64,000 nucleotides of DNA from Paracoccus methylovorus (GCF_016919705.1 NZ_CP070371.1:124001-188000); one strand, 5' to 3'. Positions 38,083-47,440 are shown, numbered from the stretch's first letter. Notes: a model not told the origin generated them from the letters alone. Numbers and translations are program-made.

Positions 38083-38673
38083 ATGGACAAACGCCTTTCC
38101 ATCATCGTCATCGAGCCCGACCCCGAGCGCGCCGCCCCGATCGTGGATGGGCTGCGCGAGATCGGTGACCACGACATCCGCATCATCTCGGAAAATACTG
38201 GCCTTGCGCGCCATATAGCGGCGTGCCGACCGGATATCGTGCTGATCGACCTGGCCAATCCGTCCCGCGATGTGCTTGAGGAACTGGCTCTGGCCTCGGG
38301 CCCCACGGAACGGCCGGTGGCGATGTTTGTGGATCGCTCGGACGAGCACCTGACGCGCGCGGCGGTCGAGGCGGGGATCTCGGCCTATGTGGTGGACGGG
38401 TTGCGGCCGGACCGGATCAAGCCGGTGCTGGATGCCGCTGTCGCGCGGTTTCACATGTTCCAGCGTATGCGTGCCGAACTGGCTGCGACCCGCACGGCAT
38501 TGGAGGAACGCAAGGTGATCGACCGTGCCAAGGCGGTGCTGATGAAAGCGCGCGGCATTGATGAAGAGGCCGCCTATGCGCTGCTTCGCAAGACGGCGAT
38601 GGATCAGGGCAAGCGCGTGGCCGAAATCGCCCAGCAACTGGTCCTTGCCGCGGGGCTGCTCTCATGCCGTTGA
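38083..38673 (+). CDS. nasT: NasT, ANTAR-type antitermination regulator
   Basis: A 196-aa regulator. The N-terminal part is receiver-like (SIIVIEPDPERAAPIVDGL) and the C-terminal ANTAR domain (about residues 130-192) contains ERKVIDRAKAVLMKARGIDE. NasT binds leader RNA and lets transcription of nitrate-assimilation genes pass a terminator when nitrate or nitrite is present; NasS holds it inactive otherwise. The ATG at 38083 has AGGAA 6 nt upstream. The stop overlaps the nasS start by 10 bp. Confidence 0.95.
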   Translation: MDKRLSIIVIEPDPERAAPIVDGLREIGDHDIRIISENTGLARHIAACRPDIVLIDLANPSRDVLEELALASGPTERPVAMFVDRSDEHLTRAAVEAGISAYVVDGLRPDRIKPVLDAAVARFHMFQRMRAELAATRTALEERKVIDRAKAVLMKARGIDEEAAYALLRKTAMDQGKRVAEIAQQLVLAAGLLSCR

Positions 38674-39836
38674 CGCCGCTGCGCCTGGGTTATGTGCCCC
38701 TGATCGACGCCGCGCCGCTGATCGTGGCGCAAGAGATGGGGTTCGCCGCAGAAGAGGGGCTGGAGTTTCAGCTTTTGCGTCTTGGTGCCTGGGCGCAGGC
38801 CCGCGACATGCTGGGCGCCGGGCTGATCGAGGCGGCGCATATGCTGGTGCCCATGCCTGTGGCGCAGGCACTGGGGCTTGGCCCGGCACTGCCTGATCTG
38901 GATCTGGTGATGTTCCTGTCGCAAGGCGGGCAGGCGGTCGCGGTCAGCGCCGTGCTGGCGGAACGGCTGCGCGATCAGGGCCATGATTTCGACTTTCGCG
39001 ACGCACGCAAGGCGGGCCGGGCGCTGCATCGCGCCGCGCCGGACCGGCTGCGCGTGGGCGTGCCTTTCCACTTTTCGACCCAGTTGGAACTGGTCCGGCA
39101 TTGGCTTGGCGCCTGTGGTTTCAGCCAGGCACCCGAGGTCGTGACCGTGCCGCCACCATTGATGGCGCAATCCATGGCGGCAGGAGAGGTCGACGCCTTT
39201 TGCGTGGGCGAGCCTTGGGCGTCCGGCGCGGTGGATCGCGGGCTGGCCTCGTTGCTGCTGCCCGGCACCGCAATCTGGGCGTCGCCGCCGGAAAAGGGCC
39301 TGGTGCTGCGCCGCGATTATACCGCCGCTCAGCCGCAGATGACCGGTGCGTTGATGCGGGCCGTCTGGCGCGCCGGGCGCTGGCTGGATGAGACCGAGAA
39401 CCGCGATACCGCGGCCGAGATCCTGTCTCGGCGCGAGTATCTGGACCTGCCGCCCGAACTGGCCGAGCGTGGCCTGACCGGTCGGTTGCAGGTCACGCCT
39501 TCGGGCGAGATCCGGCATGTGCCGGACTTTATCGTCTTCCACGCGGGTGCGGCGAATTTCCCGTGGAAAAGCCTTGCCGCGCTTTTCGCGCAGCGCATCG
39601 CGCAGCGCCACGGGCTTGCGCCGGTACCGGCGATGCAAAAGGCGATGAAGCATTTCCGTACCGACCTTTACCGCGAACACCTGCGCGAGGCGGGTGCGGC
39701 CCTGCCCGGGGCCTCGGCCCGGCTGGAAGGGGCCCTGGCGCAGGATTGCGAGGTCGCGGCCGAAAAGGGGCAGATGATTCTGCGCGCCGATGCCTTTTTT
39801 GACGGCACCATCTTTGATCCGCCCTTTTCAAGCTGA
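38664..39836 (+). CDS. nasS: NasS, cytoplasmic nitrate/nitrite sensor
   Basis: A 390-aa NrtA/NMT1-like periplasmic-binding-fold protein without a signal peptide, as expected of the cytoplasmic sensor. It begins MPLTPLRLGYVPLIDAAPL. HFSTQLELVRHWLGACG and VDAFCVGEPWASGAVDRG mark the ligand-binding domains. NasS is known to bind NasT and release it when it binds nitrate or nitrite. It is transcribed together with nasT upstream of the leader of nasA. Confidence 0.94.
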   Translation: MPLTPLRLGYVPLIDAAPLIVAQEMGFAAEEGLEFQLLRLGAWAQARDMLGAGLIEAAHMLVPMPVAQALGLGPALPDLDLVMFLSQGGQAVAVSAVLAERLRDQGHDFDFRDARKAGRALHRAAPDRLRVGVPFHFSTQLELVRHWLGACGFSQAPEVVTVPPPLMAQSMAAGEVDAFCVGEPWASGAVDRGLASLLLPGTAIWASPPEKGLVLRRDYTAAQPQMTGALMRAVWRAGRWLDETENRDTAAEILSRREYLDLPPELAERGLTGRLQVTPSGEIRHVPDFIVFHAGAANFPWKSLAALFAQRIAQRHGLAPVPAMQKAMKHFRTDLYREHLREAGAALPGASARLEGALAQDCEVAAEKGQMILRADAFFDGTIFDPPFSS

Positions 39837-39854
39837 GCGTTTTGCAGGCATGGC

Positions 39855-39890
39855 GGCAGGCCACTGCCCGGCTTTCGGGCGATGCCTGCC
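39855..39890 (+). ncRNA. Long hairpin after nasS
   Basis: GGCAGGC (39855-39861) pairs with GCCTGCC (39884-39890), and inside it GCCCG (39866-39870) with CGGGC (39876-39880), closed by GCTTT. It lies 18 bp past the nasS stop and may end or stabilise the nasTS message, or be part of the nasA leader. Confidence 0.6.
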
Positions 39891-39959
39891 GGCGATGCTG
39901 CGATGCCGCATCAAGGCTTGATCCGGCCTGCGCGCTGACCCAATCTGACCCCATGGCCC

Positions 39960-40023
39960 GGCGCAATGGCGCGCCACCGGCCCGCTCGCAATGATGCGGC
40001 GACCCTCTCCGCGATGCTGCGGA
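39960..40023 (+). promoter_or_regulatory. Candidate ANTAR (NasT) binding leader of nasA
   Basis: Three adjacent small hairpins with six-base loops lie in the nasA leader. GGCGC-AATGGC-GCGCC (39960-39975) is the best. CGC-AATGAT-GCG (39987-39998) is weaker. TCCGC-GATGCT-GCGGA (40008-40023) follows. The first two loops have A at position 1 and G at position 4, the recognised ANTAR target pattern, and are 11 nt apart. Exact structure and termination are inferred. Confidence 0.6.
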
Positions 40024-40115
40024 AATGCCATCCCAAAGCGCAACCCTGTTGTGGCGTCCCGCCGCCTGGCCGCGCTTTCCGACCGCCTTCGCCTCAGCAA
40101 CGCATCGGAGCTATC

Positions 40116-41327
40116 ATGCCCGCCATTTCCCCCGTTCCACCGTCCGAGGCCAGCCGCGCGCTGGGCCTGTCCACCTTCGCCTTCACCATCTGCTTTGCAG
40201 TCTGGACCATCTTCTCGATTATCGGCTTGCAGATCCGCGAGCAGCTTTCCCTGACCGAAACCCAGTTCGGCTTTCTCATCGGTCTGCCGATTCTGACCGG
40301 CTCGCTGGTGCGCATCGCGCTGGGCGTGCTGACTGACCGGATGGGCGGGCGGCTGGTCTATACGCTGACCATGCTTTCCGCCGCCTTGGCGACGCTGCTT
40401 TTGTCCTTTGCCTCGACCTGGCCGCAGATGCTGCTGGCGGCGCTGGGCGTCGGTCTTGCCGGCGGTTCGTTCGCGGTCGGGGTGGCCTATGTCTCGCGCT
40501 TTTATGCCGAGGGGCGGCAGGGCACTGCGCTGGGTATCTTTGGCACCGGCAATGTCGGCGCGGCGCTGACCAAATTCGTCGCACCTTTCGTCATGCTGGC
40601 GCTGGGCTGGCAGGCGACTGCGCAGATATGGGCCGGGGTGCTGGCGCTGACCGCCGTATTGTTCTGGCTTTTCAGCAAGGACGATCCTGTCACCGCTGCC
40701 GGAGGCCGCAGCCGCAAGGTACCGCTGCGGGCCGAGTTTGCGCCGCTGAAAACCCTGCGTGTCTGGCGCTTTTCGGCCTATTACTTCTTCAGCTTCGGCG
40801 GTTTCGTCGCCCTGGCCCTGTGGCTGCCGCATTACCTGACGCAGGTCTACGGGTTCGACATCAGGACAGCCGGGATGATCGGCGCAGCCTACTCCATCCC
40901 CGGCTCGATCTTTCGCGCCTATGGCGGCGTGTTGTCCGACCGGATCGGCGCGCGGGTGGTGATGTATGCGACCTTCATCACCTCGCTCGGGGCGACCGCG
41001 ATCCTGTCGATCCCCTCGGGCGTGCCGGTGCCGGTGTTTCTGGCGGTGATCTTTGTGCTGGGCTTTTTCATGAGCCTGGGCAAGGCCGCCGTCTACAAGC
41101 ACATCCCCAGCTATTACCCGCAACACGTCGGCGCGGTCGGCGGGCTGGTCGGCATGATCGGGGGTCTTGGCGGTTTCGTCCTGCCGCTGCTGTTCGGCTG
41201 GCTGCGCGACCAGACCGGGCTGTGGTCCAGTTGTTTCATGGCGCTGTTCCTGCTGGTCGCCGCCTGCACGCTCTGGATGCATGCCTCGATCCGCCAGATG
41301 GGTCGCGCACCCTTGCAAGCCGCATGA
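40116..41327 (+). CDS. nasA: NasA-type nitrate/nitrite MFS transporter
   Basis: A 403-aa major facilitator of the nitrate/nitrite porter family, with about 12 helices. FTICFAVWTIFSIIGLQIRE, LIGLPILTGSLVRIALGVLT, then LAGGSFAVGVAYVSRFYAE and the nitrate signature GTGNVGAALTKFVAP show the two halves. Substrate Arg is expected in GSLVRIALG. It imports nitrate (and possibly nitrite) for NasC and NasB. The ATG at 40116 with GGAG 6 nt upstream is chosen over an upstream frame. Transcription probably depends on NasT relieving termination in the leader. Confidence 0.94.
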   Translation: MPAISPVPPSEASRALGLSTFAFTICFAVWTIFSIIGLQIREQLSLTETQFGFLIGLPILTGSLVRIALGVLTDRMGGRLVYTLTMLSAALATLLLSFASTWPQMLLAALGVGLAGGSFAVGVAYVSRFYAEGRQGTALGIFGTGNVGAALTKFVAPFVMLALGWQATAQIWAGVLALTAVLFWLFSKDDPVTAAGGRSRKVPLRAEFAPLKTLRVWRFSAYYFFSFGGFVALALWLPHYLTQVYGFDIRTAGMIGAAYSIPGSIFRAYGGVLSDRIGARVVMYATFITSLGATAILSIPSGVPVPVFLAVIFVLGFFMSLGKAAVYKHIPSYYPQHVGAVGGLVGMIGGLGGFVLPLLFGWLRDQTGLWSSCFMALFLLVAACTLWMHASIRQMGRAPLQAA

Positions 41328-41341
41328 GAAAGGAGCCAGCC

Positions 41342-43774
41342 ATGAAGAAACTTGTCGTCATCGGCGCCGGCATGGCCTCGGGTCGCCTGCTGGAGCAACT
41401 GTTCGAGGCCGCGCCCGGCGAATGGCATGTCACCCTGTTCAACGCCGAGCCGCGCGGCAACTACAACCGGCTGATGCTGTCGCCGGTGCTGTCGGGCGAA
41501 AAGACCTATGAGCAGATCGTCACTCATGACGAAGGCTGGTATGGCGCGCACGGCGTCGATTGCCGCTTTGGTGAGCCGGTGATCGGGATCGACCGTGCTT
41601 CCCGCAGGGTCCATTCCAACCGTTCCAGCGCCGAATATGATGCGCTGGTGATCGCCACCGGCTCGGCGCCCTTCATCATTCCGGTTCCGGGCAGCGATCT
41701 GCCGGGCGTCGTGACCTATCGCGATCTGGAAGACACCAATGCGATGATCGAGGCCGGCGTGGCCGGCAAGGATGCCGTGGTCATCGGCGGCGGGCTGCTG
41801 GGCCTTGAGGCGGCGGCGGGCATGGCCGCGCGCGGCGCAAGTGTCACCGTCGTTCACCTGATGGGCCACCTGATGGAGCGGCAGTTGGACCCCGCCGCCG
41901 GCTATCTGCTGCAAAGGGATCTGGAGCGGCGCGGCATCAAGGTGCATTGCAAGGGCGCGACCAAGGCGGTCCTGGGTCATGGCCGGGCCGAGGCCGTGTT
42001 GCTGGAGGACGGCACCGTCCATCCCGCCGATCTGGTCTGCATGGCCGTCGGCATCCGCCCCGAGGTGCGGCTGGCCAACGACGCGCATCTGGAGGTCGAG
42101 CGCGGCATCGTGGTTGATGACGCCCTGCGCACCAGCGATCCGCATATCTTTGCGCTTGGCGAATGCGTGGAACATCGCGGTCAGGTCTTTGGCCTTGTCG
42201 CGCCGCTTTACGATCAGGCCAAGGTGCTGGCCCGGACGTTGCTTGGCGAACCGGCCGAGTTCCGCCCGGTGCAGACCGCGACCAAGCTGAAGGTGACCGG
42301 CTGCGACCTGTTCAGCGCCGGCGACTTCGCCGAAGGCGAGGGGCGCGAGGATATCGTCTTTCGCGATCCCGGCCGGGGCATCTACAAGCGGCTGGTCTTG
42401 CAGGACAACCGGATCATCGGCGTTGTCATGTATGGCGATACCGGCGACGGCAGTTGGTTCTATGGGCTGATGAAGGACGGCACGGATATCGGCGAAATGC
42501 GCGATACGCTGATCTTTGGCCCGGCCTTTCAGGGGGGGACCCCGCTGGACCCTATGGCGGCCGTTGCAGCCTTGCCGCCTGAGGCGGAGATCTGCGGCTG
42601 CAACGGCGTTTGCAAGGGCACCATCACCGATGCCGTTCTGGGCGGCGCGACCACGCTGGAGGCGGTTCGCGCCTGCACCAAGGCCAGCAGCTCTTGCGGC
42701 ACCTGCACCGGTCTGGTCGAGCAGGTGATGAAGCTGACGCTGGGCGATGACTTCGCCGCTGCCGCGCCCGCAGGCATGTGCAAATGCACCGATCACAGTC
42801 ACGAGGACGTGCGGCGGCTGATCCGGTCCATGGGGCTGAAGTCGATCCCCGCCGTCATGCAGGAACTGGGCTGGAAATCCGTCGGCGGCTGTCATTCCTG
42901 CCGCCCGGCGCTGAACTATTACCTGCTGGCCGAATGGCCGCTGGAATACCGCGACGATCGCCAGTCGCGCTTTGTGAACGAAAGAAACCACGCCAATATC
43001 CAGAAAGACGGCACCTATTCGGTGGTGCCGCGCATGTGGGGCGGGGTCACGACGCCGCAAGAGCTGCGCGCCATCGCCGATGCGGCCGAGAAATATGCCG
43101 TTCCCATGGTCAAGGTCACCGGCGGCCAGCGCATCGACCTGCTGGGCGTGCGCAAGCAGGACCTGCCGCATATCTGGGCCGACCTGAATACGGCGGGGCT
43201 GGTGTCGGGTCACGCCTATTCCAAGGGGCTGCGCACGGTGAAGACCTGCGTGGGATCGGAATTCTGCCGCTTTGGCACGCAGGATTCGACCGGGCTGGGC
43301 ATCAGGCTGGAAAAGCTGCTCTGGGGGTCATGGACGCCGCACAAGGTCAAGCTGGGGGTCTCGGGTTGTCCCCGCAACTGCGCCGAGGCGACCTGCAAGG
43401 ACGTGGGCGTGGTCTGCGTCGATTCCGGCTACAACATCAGCGTCGCCGGGGCGGCGGGGATGGAGGTGAAAGAGACCGAACATCTCGCCTCGACCCCCTC
43501 CGAGGACGAGGCGGTCGAGATCATTACCGCCTTCATCCAGCTTTACCGCGAGAACGCGCGTTATCTGGACCGGCCCTATAAATGGGTGGCCAAGGTTGGG
43601 CTGGACTGGGTGAAACAGCAAATCGAGGACCTGCCTATGCGACATGCGCTGGTCGAACGGTTCGAACTCAGCCAGTCGGTTTATCGCCATGACCCATGGG
43701 CCGAGCATTCCACCAAAACCGAGACGCCCAAATGGGCACCCCTTGCCGATCTGATACTGGAGGCTGCGGAATGA
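41342..43774 (+). CDS. nasB: NAD(P)H-dependent assimilatory nitrite reductase, large subunit
   Basis: An 810-aa NirB-type enzyme reducing nitrite to ammonium. The FAD/NAD domain spans about residues 1-400 (VVIGAGMASGRLLEQL, VVIGGGLLGLEAAAGMAARG). Next is a BFD-like [2Fe-2S] domain (CGCNGVCKGTI, then SSSCGTC), a second Cys-rich segment (CKCTDHSHED and GGCHSCRPAL), and then the sulfite/nitrite reductase part. Siroheme/[4Fe-4S] cysteines are in TCVGSEFCRFG and GCPRNCAEATC. The ATG at 41342 is preceded by AAAGGAG. The stop overlaps the nasG start by 4 bp. Confidence 0.96.
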   Translation: MKKLVVIGAGMASGRLLEQLFEAAPGEWHVTLFNAEPRGNYNRLMLSPVLSGEKTYEQIVTHDEGWYGAHGVDCRFGEPVIGIDRASRRVHSNRSSAEYDALVIATGSAPFIIPVPGSDLPGVVTYRDLEDTNAMIEAGVAGKDAVVIGGGLLGLEAAAGMAARGASVTVVHLMGHLMERQLDPAAGYLLQRDLERRGIKVHCKGATKAVLGHGRAEAVLLEDGTVHPADLVCMAVGIRPEVRLANDAHLEVERGIVVDDALRTSDPHIFALGECVEHRGQVFGLVAPLYDQAKVLARTLLGEPAEFRPVQTATKLKVTGCDLFSAGDFAEGEGREDIVFRDPGRGIYKRLVLQDNRIIGVVMYGDTGDGSWFYGLMKDGTDIGEMRDTLIFGPAFQGGTPLDPMAAVAALPPEAEICGCNGVCKGTITDAVLGGATTLEAVRACTKASSSCGTCTGLVEQVMKLTLGDDFAAAAPAGMCKCTDHSHEDVRRLIRSMGLKSIPAVMQELGWKSVGGCHSCRPALNYYLLAEWPLEYRDDRQSRFVNERNHANIQKDGTYSVVPRMWGGVTTPQELRAIADAAEKYAVPMVKVTGGQRIDLLGVRKQDLPHIWADLNTAGLVSGHAYSKGLRTVKTCVGSEFCRFGTQDSTGLGIRLEKLLWGSWTPHKVKLGVSGCPRNCAEATCKDVGVVCVDSGYNISVAGAAGMEVKETEHLASTPSEDEAVEIITAFIQLYRENARYLDRPYKWVAKVGLDWVKQQIEDLPMRHALVERFELSQSVYRHDPWAEHSTKTETPKWAPLADLILEAAE

Positions 43775-44106
43775 CCATCTTTGTCGATATCGGGGCTCTG
43801 ACCGACATTCCCCCTCAGGGTGCGCGTGTGGTCAGGACCGCGCAGGGCTGCGTGGCGGTTTTCCGCACTGCCGACGACCGGGTATTCGCGCTGGACGACC
43901 GTTGCCCGCACAAGGGCGGTCCGCTGTCCGAGGGGATCGTGCATGGTGATCGCGTCACCTGCCCGCTGCACAATTGGGTGTTCGACATGAACACGGGCTC
44001 GGCGCAGGGCGCCGATCAGGGGCTGGTGCGCACATGGCCCGTCCGAGTCGAACAGGGCCGCATTCTGATCAGCGCCGAACTCGTCTCGCGCTCCAACGCC
44101 GCCTGA
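43771..44106 (+). CDS. nasG: Rieske-type small subunit of nitrite reductase
   Basis: A 111-aa Rieske protein of the NirD type. The cluster ligands are in CPHKGGPLSEG (Cys, His) and CPLHNWVFD (Cys, His). It is thought to carry electrons between NasB and NasC in Paracoccus. The ATG at 43771 overlaps the nasB stop (ATGA), giving tight translational coupling. In P. denitrificans a nasH gene follows nasG; here only about 42 bp separate nasG from nasC, with no room for it. Confidence 0.95.
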   Translation: MTIFVDIGALTDIPPQGARVVRTAQGCVAVFRTADDRVFALDDRCPHKGGPLSEGIVHGDRVTCPLHNWVFDMNTGSAQGADQGLVRTWPVRVEQGRILISAELVSRSNAA

Positions 44107-44148
44107 AAGGTCTCTCCCCATGCCGCTTTCACTCGATTGAGGTTCGAC

Positions 44149-46761
44149 ATGCAGACCATGCGCACCACCTGTCCCTATTGCGGCGTGGGCTGCGGTGTCC
44201 TGGCCACGCCCGACGGCCGGGGCGGCCTTGCCATCGCAGGCGATCCCGCACATCCCGCGAACCGGGGCCGGCTTTGCGTCAAGGGCTCGGCGCTGGGTGA
44301 AACCGTGACCCATCGCGGCCGCTTGCTTGCCCCGCATATCCACGGCCGCGAGGCTGGCTGGGGCGAGGGGCTGGATCTGGTTGCGCAGCGATTTTCCCGG
44401 ACCATTGCCGAACACGGGCCGGATTCGGTCGCCTTCTATGTCTCGGGGCAGTTGCTGACCGAGGATTACTATGTCGCCAACAAGCTGATGAAGGGTTTTA
44501 TCGGCTCGGGGAATATCGACACGAATTCACGGCTGTGCATGTCCTCCTCGGTCGCGGGGCACAAACGGGCCTTTGGCACCGATACGGTGCCGGGACTGTA
44601 TGAGGATCTGGAGCTGGCAGATACGGTGGTGCTGGTCGGCTCTAACCTCGCATGGTGCCATCCGGTGCTTTACCAGCGGCTTGCGGCGGCCCGAGAGGAG
44701 CGGGGCACGCGCATTGTCGTTATCGACCCGCGCCGCACCGCGACTTGCGACATCGCTGATTTGCACCTTGCCTTGGCGCCGGGGTCGGATGCGGCGCTGT
44801 TCAACCTGCTTCTGGCTGAGATTGCGCGGCGCGGCATGACCGACCGGGATTTCGCCGCGCATCTGGAGGGGTTCGACAAGGCGCTGGCCACGGCGCGCGA
44901 GACGCCGCCCTCGACCACCGGGCTGACGCACAGCCAGTTGCAACAGTTCTTTGACCTGTGGCTTGGCAGCGAAAAGGTGGTGACGGTCTATTCGCAGGGC
45001 GTGAACCAGTCCGACAGCGGCACCGACAAGGTGAACGCGATCCTGAACTGCCATCTGGCCACCGGCCGTATCGGCGGGGCGGGCATGGGTCCCTTTAGCG
45101 TCACCGGCCAACCCAATGCCATGGGCGGGCGCGAGGTCGGCGGGCTGGCCAACATGCTGGCCTGCCATCTGGAAATCGAAAACCCCGTGCATCGCCAGGC
45201 GGTCGGGGCCTTTTGGAATGCGCCGCGTATGGCCCAACAGCCGGGCCTGAAGGCCGTGGACATGTTCCGCGCGGTCGAGGAAGGGCGGATCAAGGCCCTG
45301 TGGATCATCTGCACCAACCCCGCCGTCTCGATGCCCGAGGCCGACCGGGTCGCCCGCGCCATTGCCGGCTGCGATTTTGTCGTGGTCTCGGACATCATGG
45401 CGCAGACCGACACCACGCGACTGGCGCATGTCCTGCTGCCCGCCACCGGCTGGGGTGAAAAGGATGGCACGGTGACGAATTCCGAACGCCGCATCAGCCG
45501 CCAGCGCCGGACGCTGCCGCCTGCCGGTCAAGCGCGGGACGACTGGCGCATCCTTGCGGCGGTTGCGGCACGCATGGGCTGGGCAGAGGCCTTTGCCTGG
45601 GATAACCCGGCCCAGATTTTCGCCGAATACGCCGCGCTGTCGGGCGTTGCCGGTGATTTGGGCAGCGATTTCGACATCTCGGCCCATGCCGGGATCACGT
45701 CGGCGGAATATGACGCGTTGCGACCGTTCCTGTGGCCGCAATCTGCGCGCCGGCAAGGCGGGCGTTTCTTTGGCGACGGGCGTTTTCATACGCCCTCGGG
45801 TCGCGGACATCTGGTTGCGGTCACGCCGCGCCTGCCATCTGCGATCAGCGACAAATTTCCATATCGGCTGAACACCGGGCGGGTGCGCGACCATTGGCAC
45901 ACGATGACCCGGACAGGGCTGTCGCCGCGTCTGTCGCGCCATCTGGCCGAGCCTTTTCTGGAACTGCACCCGGACGATGCGACCCGGCTGGGCGTTGCCC
46001 CTGCCAGTCTGGCCGAGGTTTCCAGCCCGCATGGCCGTGCCATCCTGCGGGTGCTGGTGACCGACCGCGTGGCGCGCGGCCATCCCTTTGCCCCGATCCA
46101 CTGGACGGGCGAGACAGCGCCCTCGGGCCGGATAGATGCGCTGGTGGCGGGGGTGACCGATCCGGTGTCGGGCCAGCCTGCCTCGAAATCCGCCGCCGTG
46201 GCGATCCGGCCTTTCGCGGCGCGCTGGTTCGGTTTTGCGGTTTCGTCCGGGCCGATCCGGCCGGATTGCGAATACTGGGCTCGCGCCGTGCTGGCCAACG
46301 GAGAGCAGGCGGAACTGGCCGGACTGGATCACCCGCAGGATTGGACCGCCCATGCCCGCACCATGTTCGGCCTGTCGGATGAGCCGCTGGTGCTGCACGA
46401 CCGGGCGCGTGGGCAGGTGCGGCTGGCCTTTCTGCGCGAGGGCCGACTGCGGGCCGCGCTGTTCGTCGCGCCCGAACCCGTGGGCCTGTCGCGCAGCCAT
46501 GTCGCCGCCCTGCTGGGCGAGGGCGGGGCCGAGGCGCTGGCCGGCCGTCCCGGAGCCGACCGCCCGGATGAAGGCGCGCTGATCTGCGCCTGTTTCGGCG
46601 TAGGCGTGAACAGCATCGTGCAAGCCATCGCCACGCAACGGCTGACCTCGGTCGAGGCGGTGGGGCAGGCGCTGCGGGCGGGCACCAACTGCGGCTCTTG
46701 CCGGCCCGAGATCCGTGCACTGCTGGAAGCCGGCATCGCCTGCCGCACCGCGGCCGAATAG
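44149..46761 (+). CDS. nasC: Assimilatory nitrate reductase (catalytic subunit)
   Basis: An 870-aa molybdenum bis-MGD enzyme that reduces nitrate to nitrite in the cytoplasm. The N-terminal [4Fe-4S] motif TTCPYCGVGCGVLATPDGR is clear. The catalytic segments NIDTNSRLCMSSSVAGHKRA and WIICTNPAVSMPEADRVA, and the MGD-binding HPVLYQR and QTDTTRLAHVLLPATGWGEKDG segments, follow. A C-terminal BFD-like [2Fe-2S] module (CACFGVGVN, CGSCRPEI) receives electrons. The ATG at 44149 is chosen because GAGG lies 6-7 nt upstream, while the TTG at 44137 lacks one. It is the last gene of the operon. Confidence 0.96.
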   Translation: MQTMRTTCPYCGVGCGVLATPDGRGGLAIAGDPAHPANRGRLCVKGSALGETVTHRGRLLAPHIHGREAGWGEGLDLVAQRFSRTIAEHGPDSVAFYVSGQLLTEDYYVANKLMKGFIGSGNIDTNSRLCMSSSVAGHKRAFGTDTVPGLYEDLELADTVVLVGSNLAWCHPVLYQRLAAAREERGTRIVVIDPRRTATCDIADLHLALAPGSDAALFNLLLAEIARRGMTDRDFAAHLEGFDKALATARETPPSTTGLTHSQLQQFFDLWLGSEKVVTVYSQGVNQSDSGTDKVNAILNCHLATGRIGGAGMGPFSVTGQPNAMGGREVGGLANMLACHLEIENPVHRQAVGAFWNAPRMAQQPGLKAVDMFRAVEEGRIKALWIICTNPAVSMPEADRVARAIAGCDFVVVSDIMAQTDTTRLAHVLLPATGWGEKDGTVTNSERRISRQRRTLPPAGQARDDWRILAAVAARMGWAEAFAWDNPAQIFAEYAALSGVAGDLGSDFDISAHAGITSAEYDALRPFLWPQSARRQGGRFFGDGRFHTPSGRGHLVAVTPRLPSAISDKFPYRLNTGRVRDHWHTMTRTGLSPRLSRHLAEPFLELHPDDATRLGVAPASLAEVSSPHGRAILRVLVTDRVARGHPFAPIHWTGETAPSGRIDALVAGVTDPVSGQPASKSAAVAIRPFAARWFGFAVSSGPIRPDCEYWARAVLANGEQAELAGLDHPQDWTAHARTMFGLSDEPLVLHDRARGQVRLAFLREGRLRAALFVAPEPVGLSRSHVAALLGEGGAEALAGRPGADRPDEGALICACFGVGVNSIVQAIATQRLTSVEAVGQALRAGTNCGSCRPEIRALLEAGIACRTAAE

Positions 46762-46843
46762 GGCTTGGCAGTTGGCGCCGGGTCAGGGGCGCTATTGCGG
46801 CCTGCCCGTACGGCCGCGCGCGAAGTCGGTGACGAAGCCCCAT

Positions 46844-46912
46844 CGCCGCGGATTGTCGTCGCCACCCGTATCCGCCGGTGATTGTCCCACCCGGACGATT
46901 CGCCGGTGATTG
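46844..46912. repeat. Three spaced direct repeats upstream of the copper genes
   Basis: CGCCGNNGATTG-like 12-mers occur at 46844, 46873 and 46901 (the last two identical, CGCCGGTGATTG), spaced 29 and 28 bp, about three helical turns. They lie 50-120 bp upstream of the ATG at 46963 and could be regulator sites. Confidence 0.5.
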
Positions 46913-46962
46913 CGGCAGATTGCCCCTTTCCTCTGGCGCGGATTTCTGACACGGCTGCGCTT

Positions 46963-47382
46963 ATGCAGGTTCGAAGCGGATATCGGGCAACAGGGCAGGG
47001 ACGCGGCGCGTCGCTGCGGCGCCTGTGCTGCTGGTTGGCAGTGCTGCCTTTCCTGCTGTTTTCGCTGATCCAGCCGGGCACCATGATCAGCCGCGACGCG
47101 CAAGGCAGCGTGACCGTCGTGCTGTGTTCGGGCGAGGGACCGGTCGAAATGGTCGTGGCTGCCGATGGCAGTCTGGTCCCGGCCGGCAAAAACCCGCATG
47201 GCGATCCGCATGCGTGCGACTGGGCCCCGCATGGTCAGCCATTGTTGCAAGGTTTCATCGCCGATGCGCTGCCGCCCGTTACGGATGCGGTTCGGCTGGC
47301 GCTTTGGCCCAACCCCTCGGCCCCGCCGCATGTCTCTGCCCTACTCGGACCTTCGGCGCGGGGGCCTCCGGCGCTCATCTGA
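46963..47382 (+). CDS. Predicted small exported DUF2946-like protein
   Basis: A 139-aa protein from the ATG at 46963; a longer frame begins at 46882 but starts with a polar tail. A basic start and the hydrophobic LCCWLAVLPFLLFSLIQPGT segment form a signal or anchor. It is followed by SVTVVLCSGEGPVEMVVAADG and a His/Cys-containing HGDPHACDWAPHGQP segment, a pattern seen in DUF2946-type proteins near copper genes. It lies just upstream of a YcnI-PCuAC gene and Sco1, supporting a role in periplasmic copper handling. Assignment is tentative. Confidence 0.6.
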   Translation: MQVRSGYRATGQGRGASLRRLCCWLAVLPFLLFSLIQPGTMISRDAQGSVTVVLCSGEGPVEMVVAADGSLVPAGKNPHGDPHACDWAPHGQPLLQGFIADALPPVTDAVRLALWPNPSAPPHVSALLGPSARGPPALI

Positions 47383-47440
47383 CGGAAGCTTGTTTCGACA
47401 GCCCGTGGGGCAAAGCCCCGACGGCGATCATTCCCTTCAG

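Noticed and set aside
40628..43774. A single 1048-aa frame suggesting a NasA-NasB fusion
   Set aside because: The part before 41342 is an out-of-frame reading of nasA; NasB has its own ribosome binding site and ATG at 41342.
46762..46962. Riboswitch between nasC and the copper genes
   Set aside because: Only direct repeats were visible; no conserved riboswitch core or terminator-antiterminator pair could be drawn.
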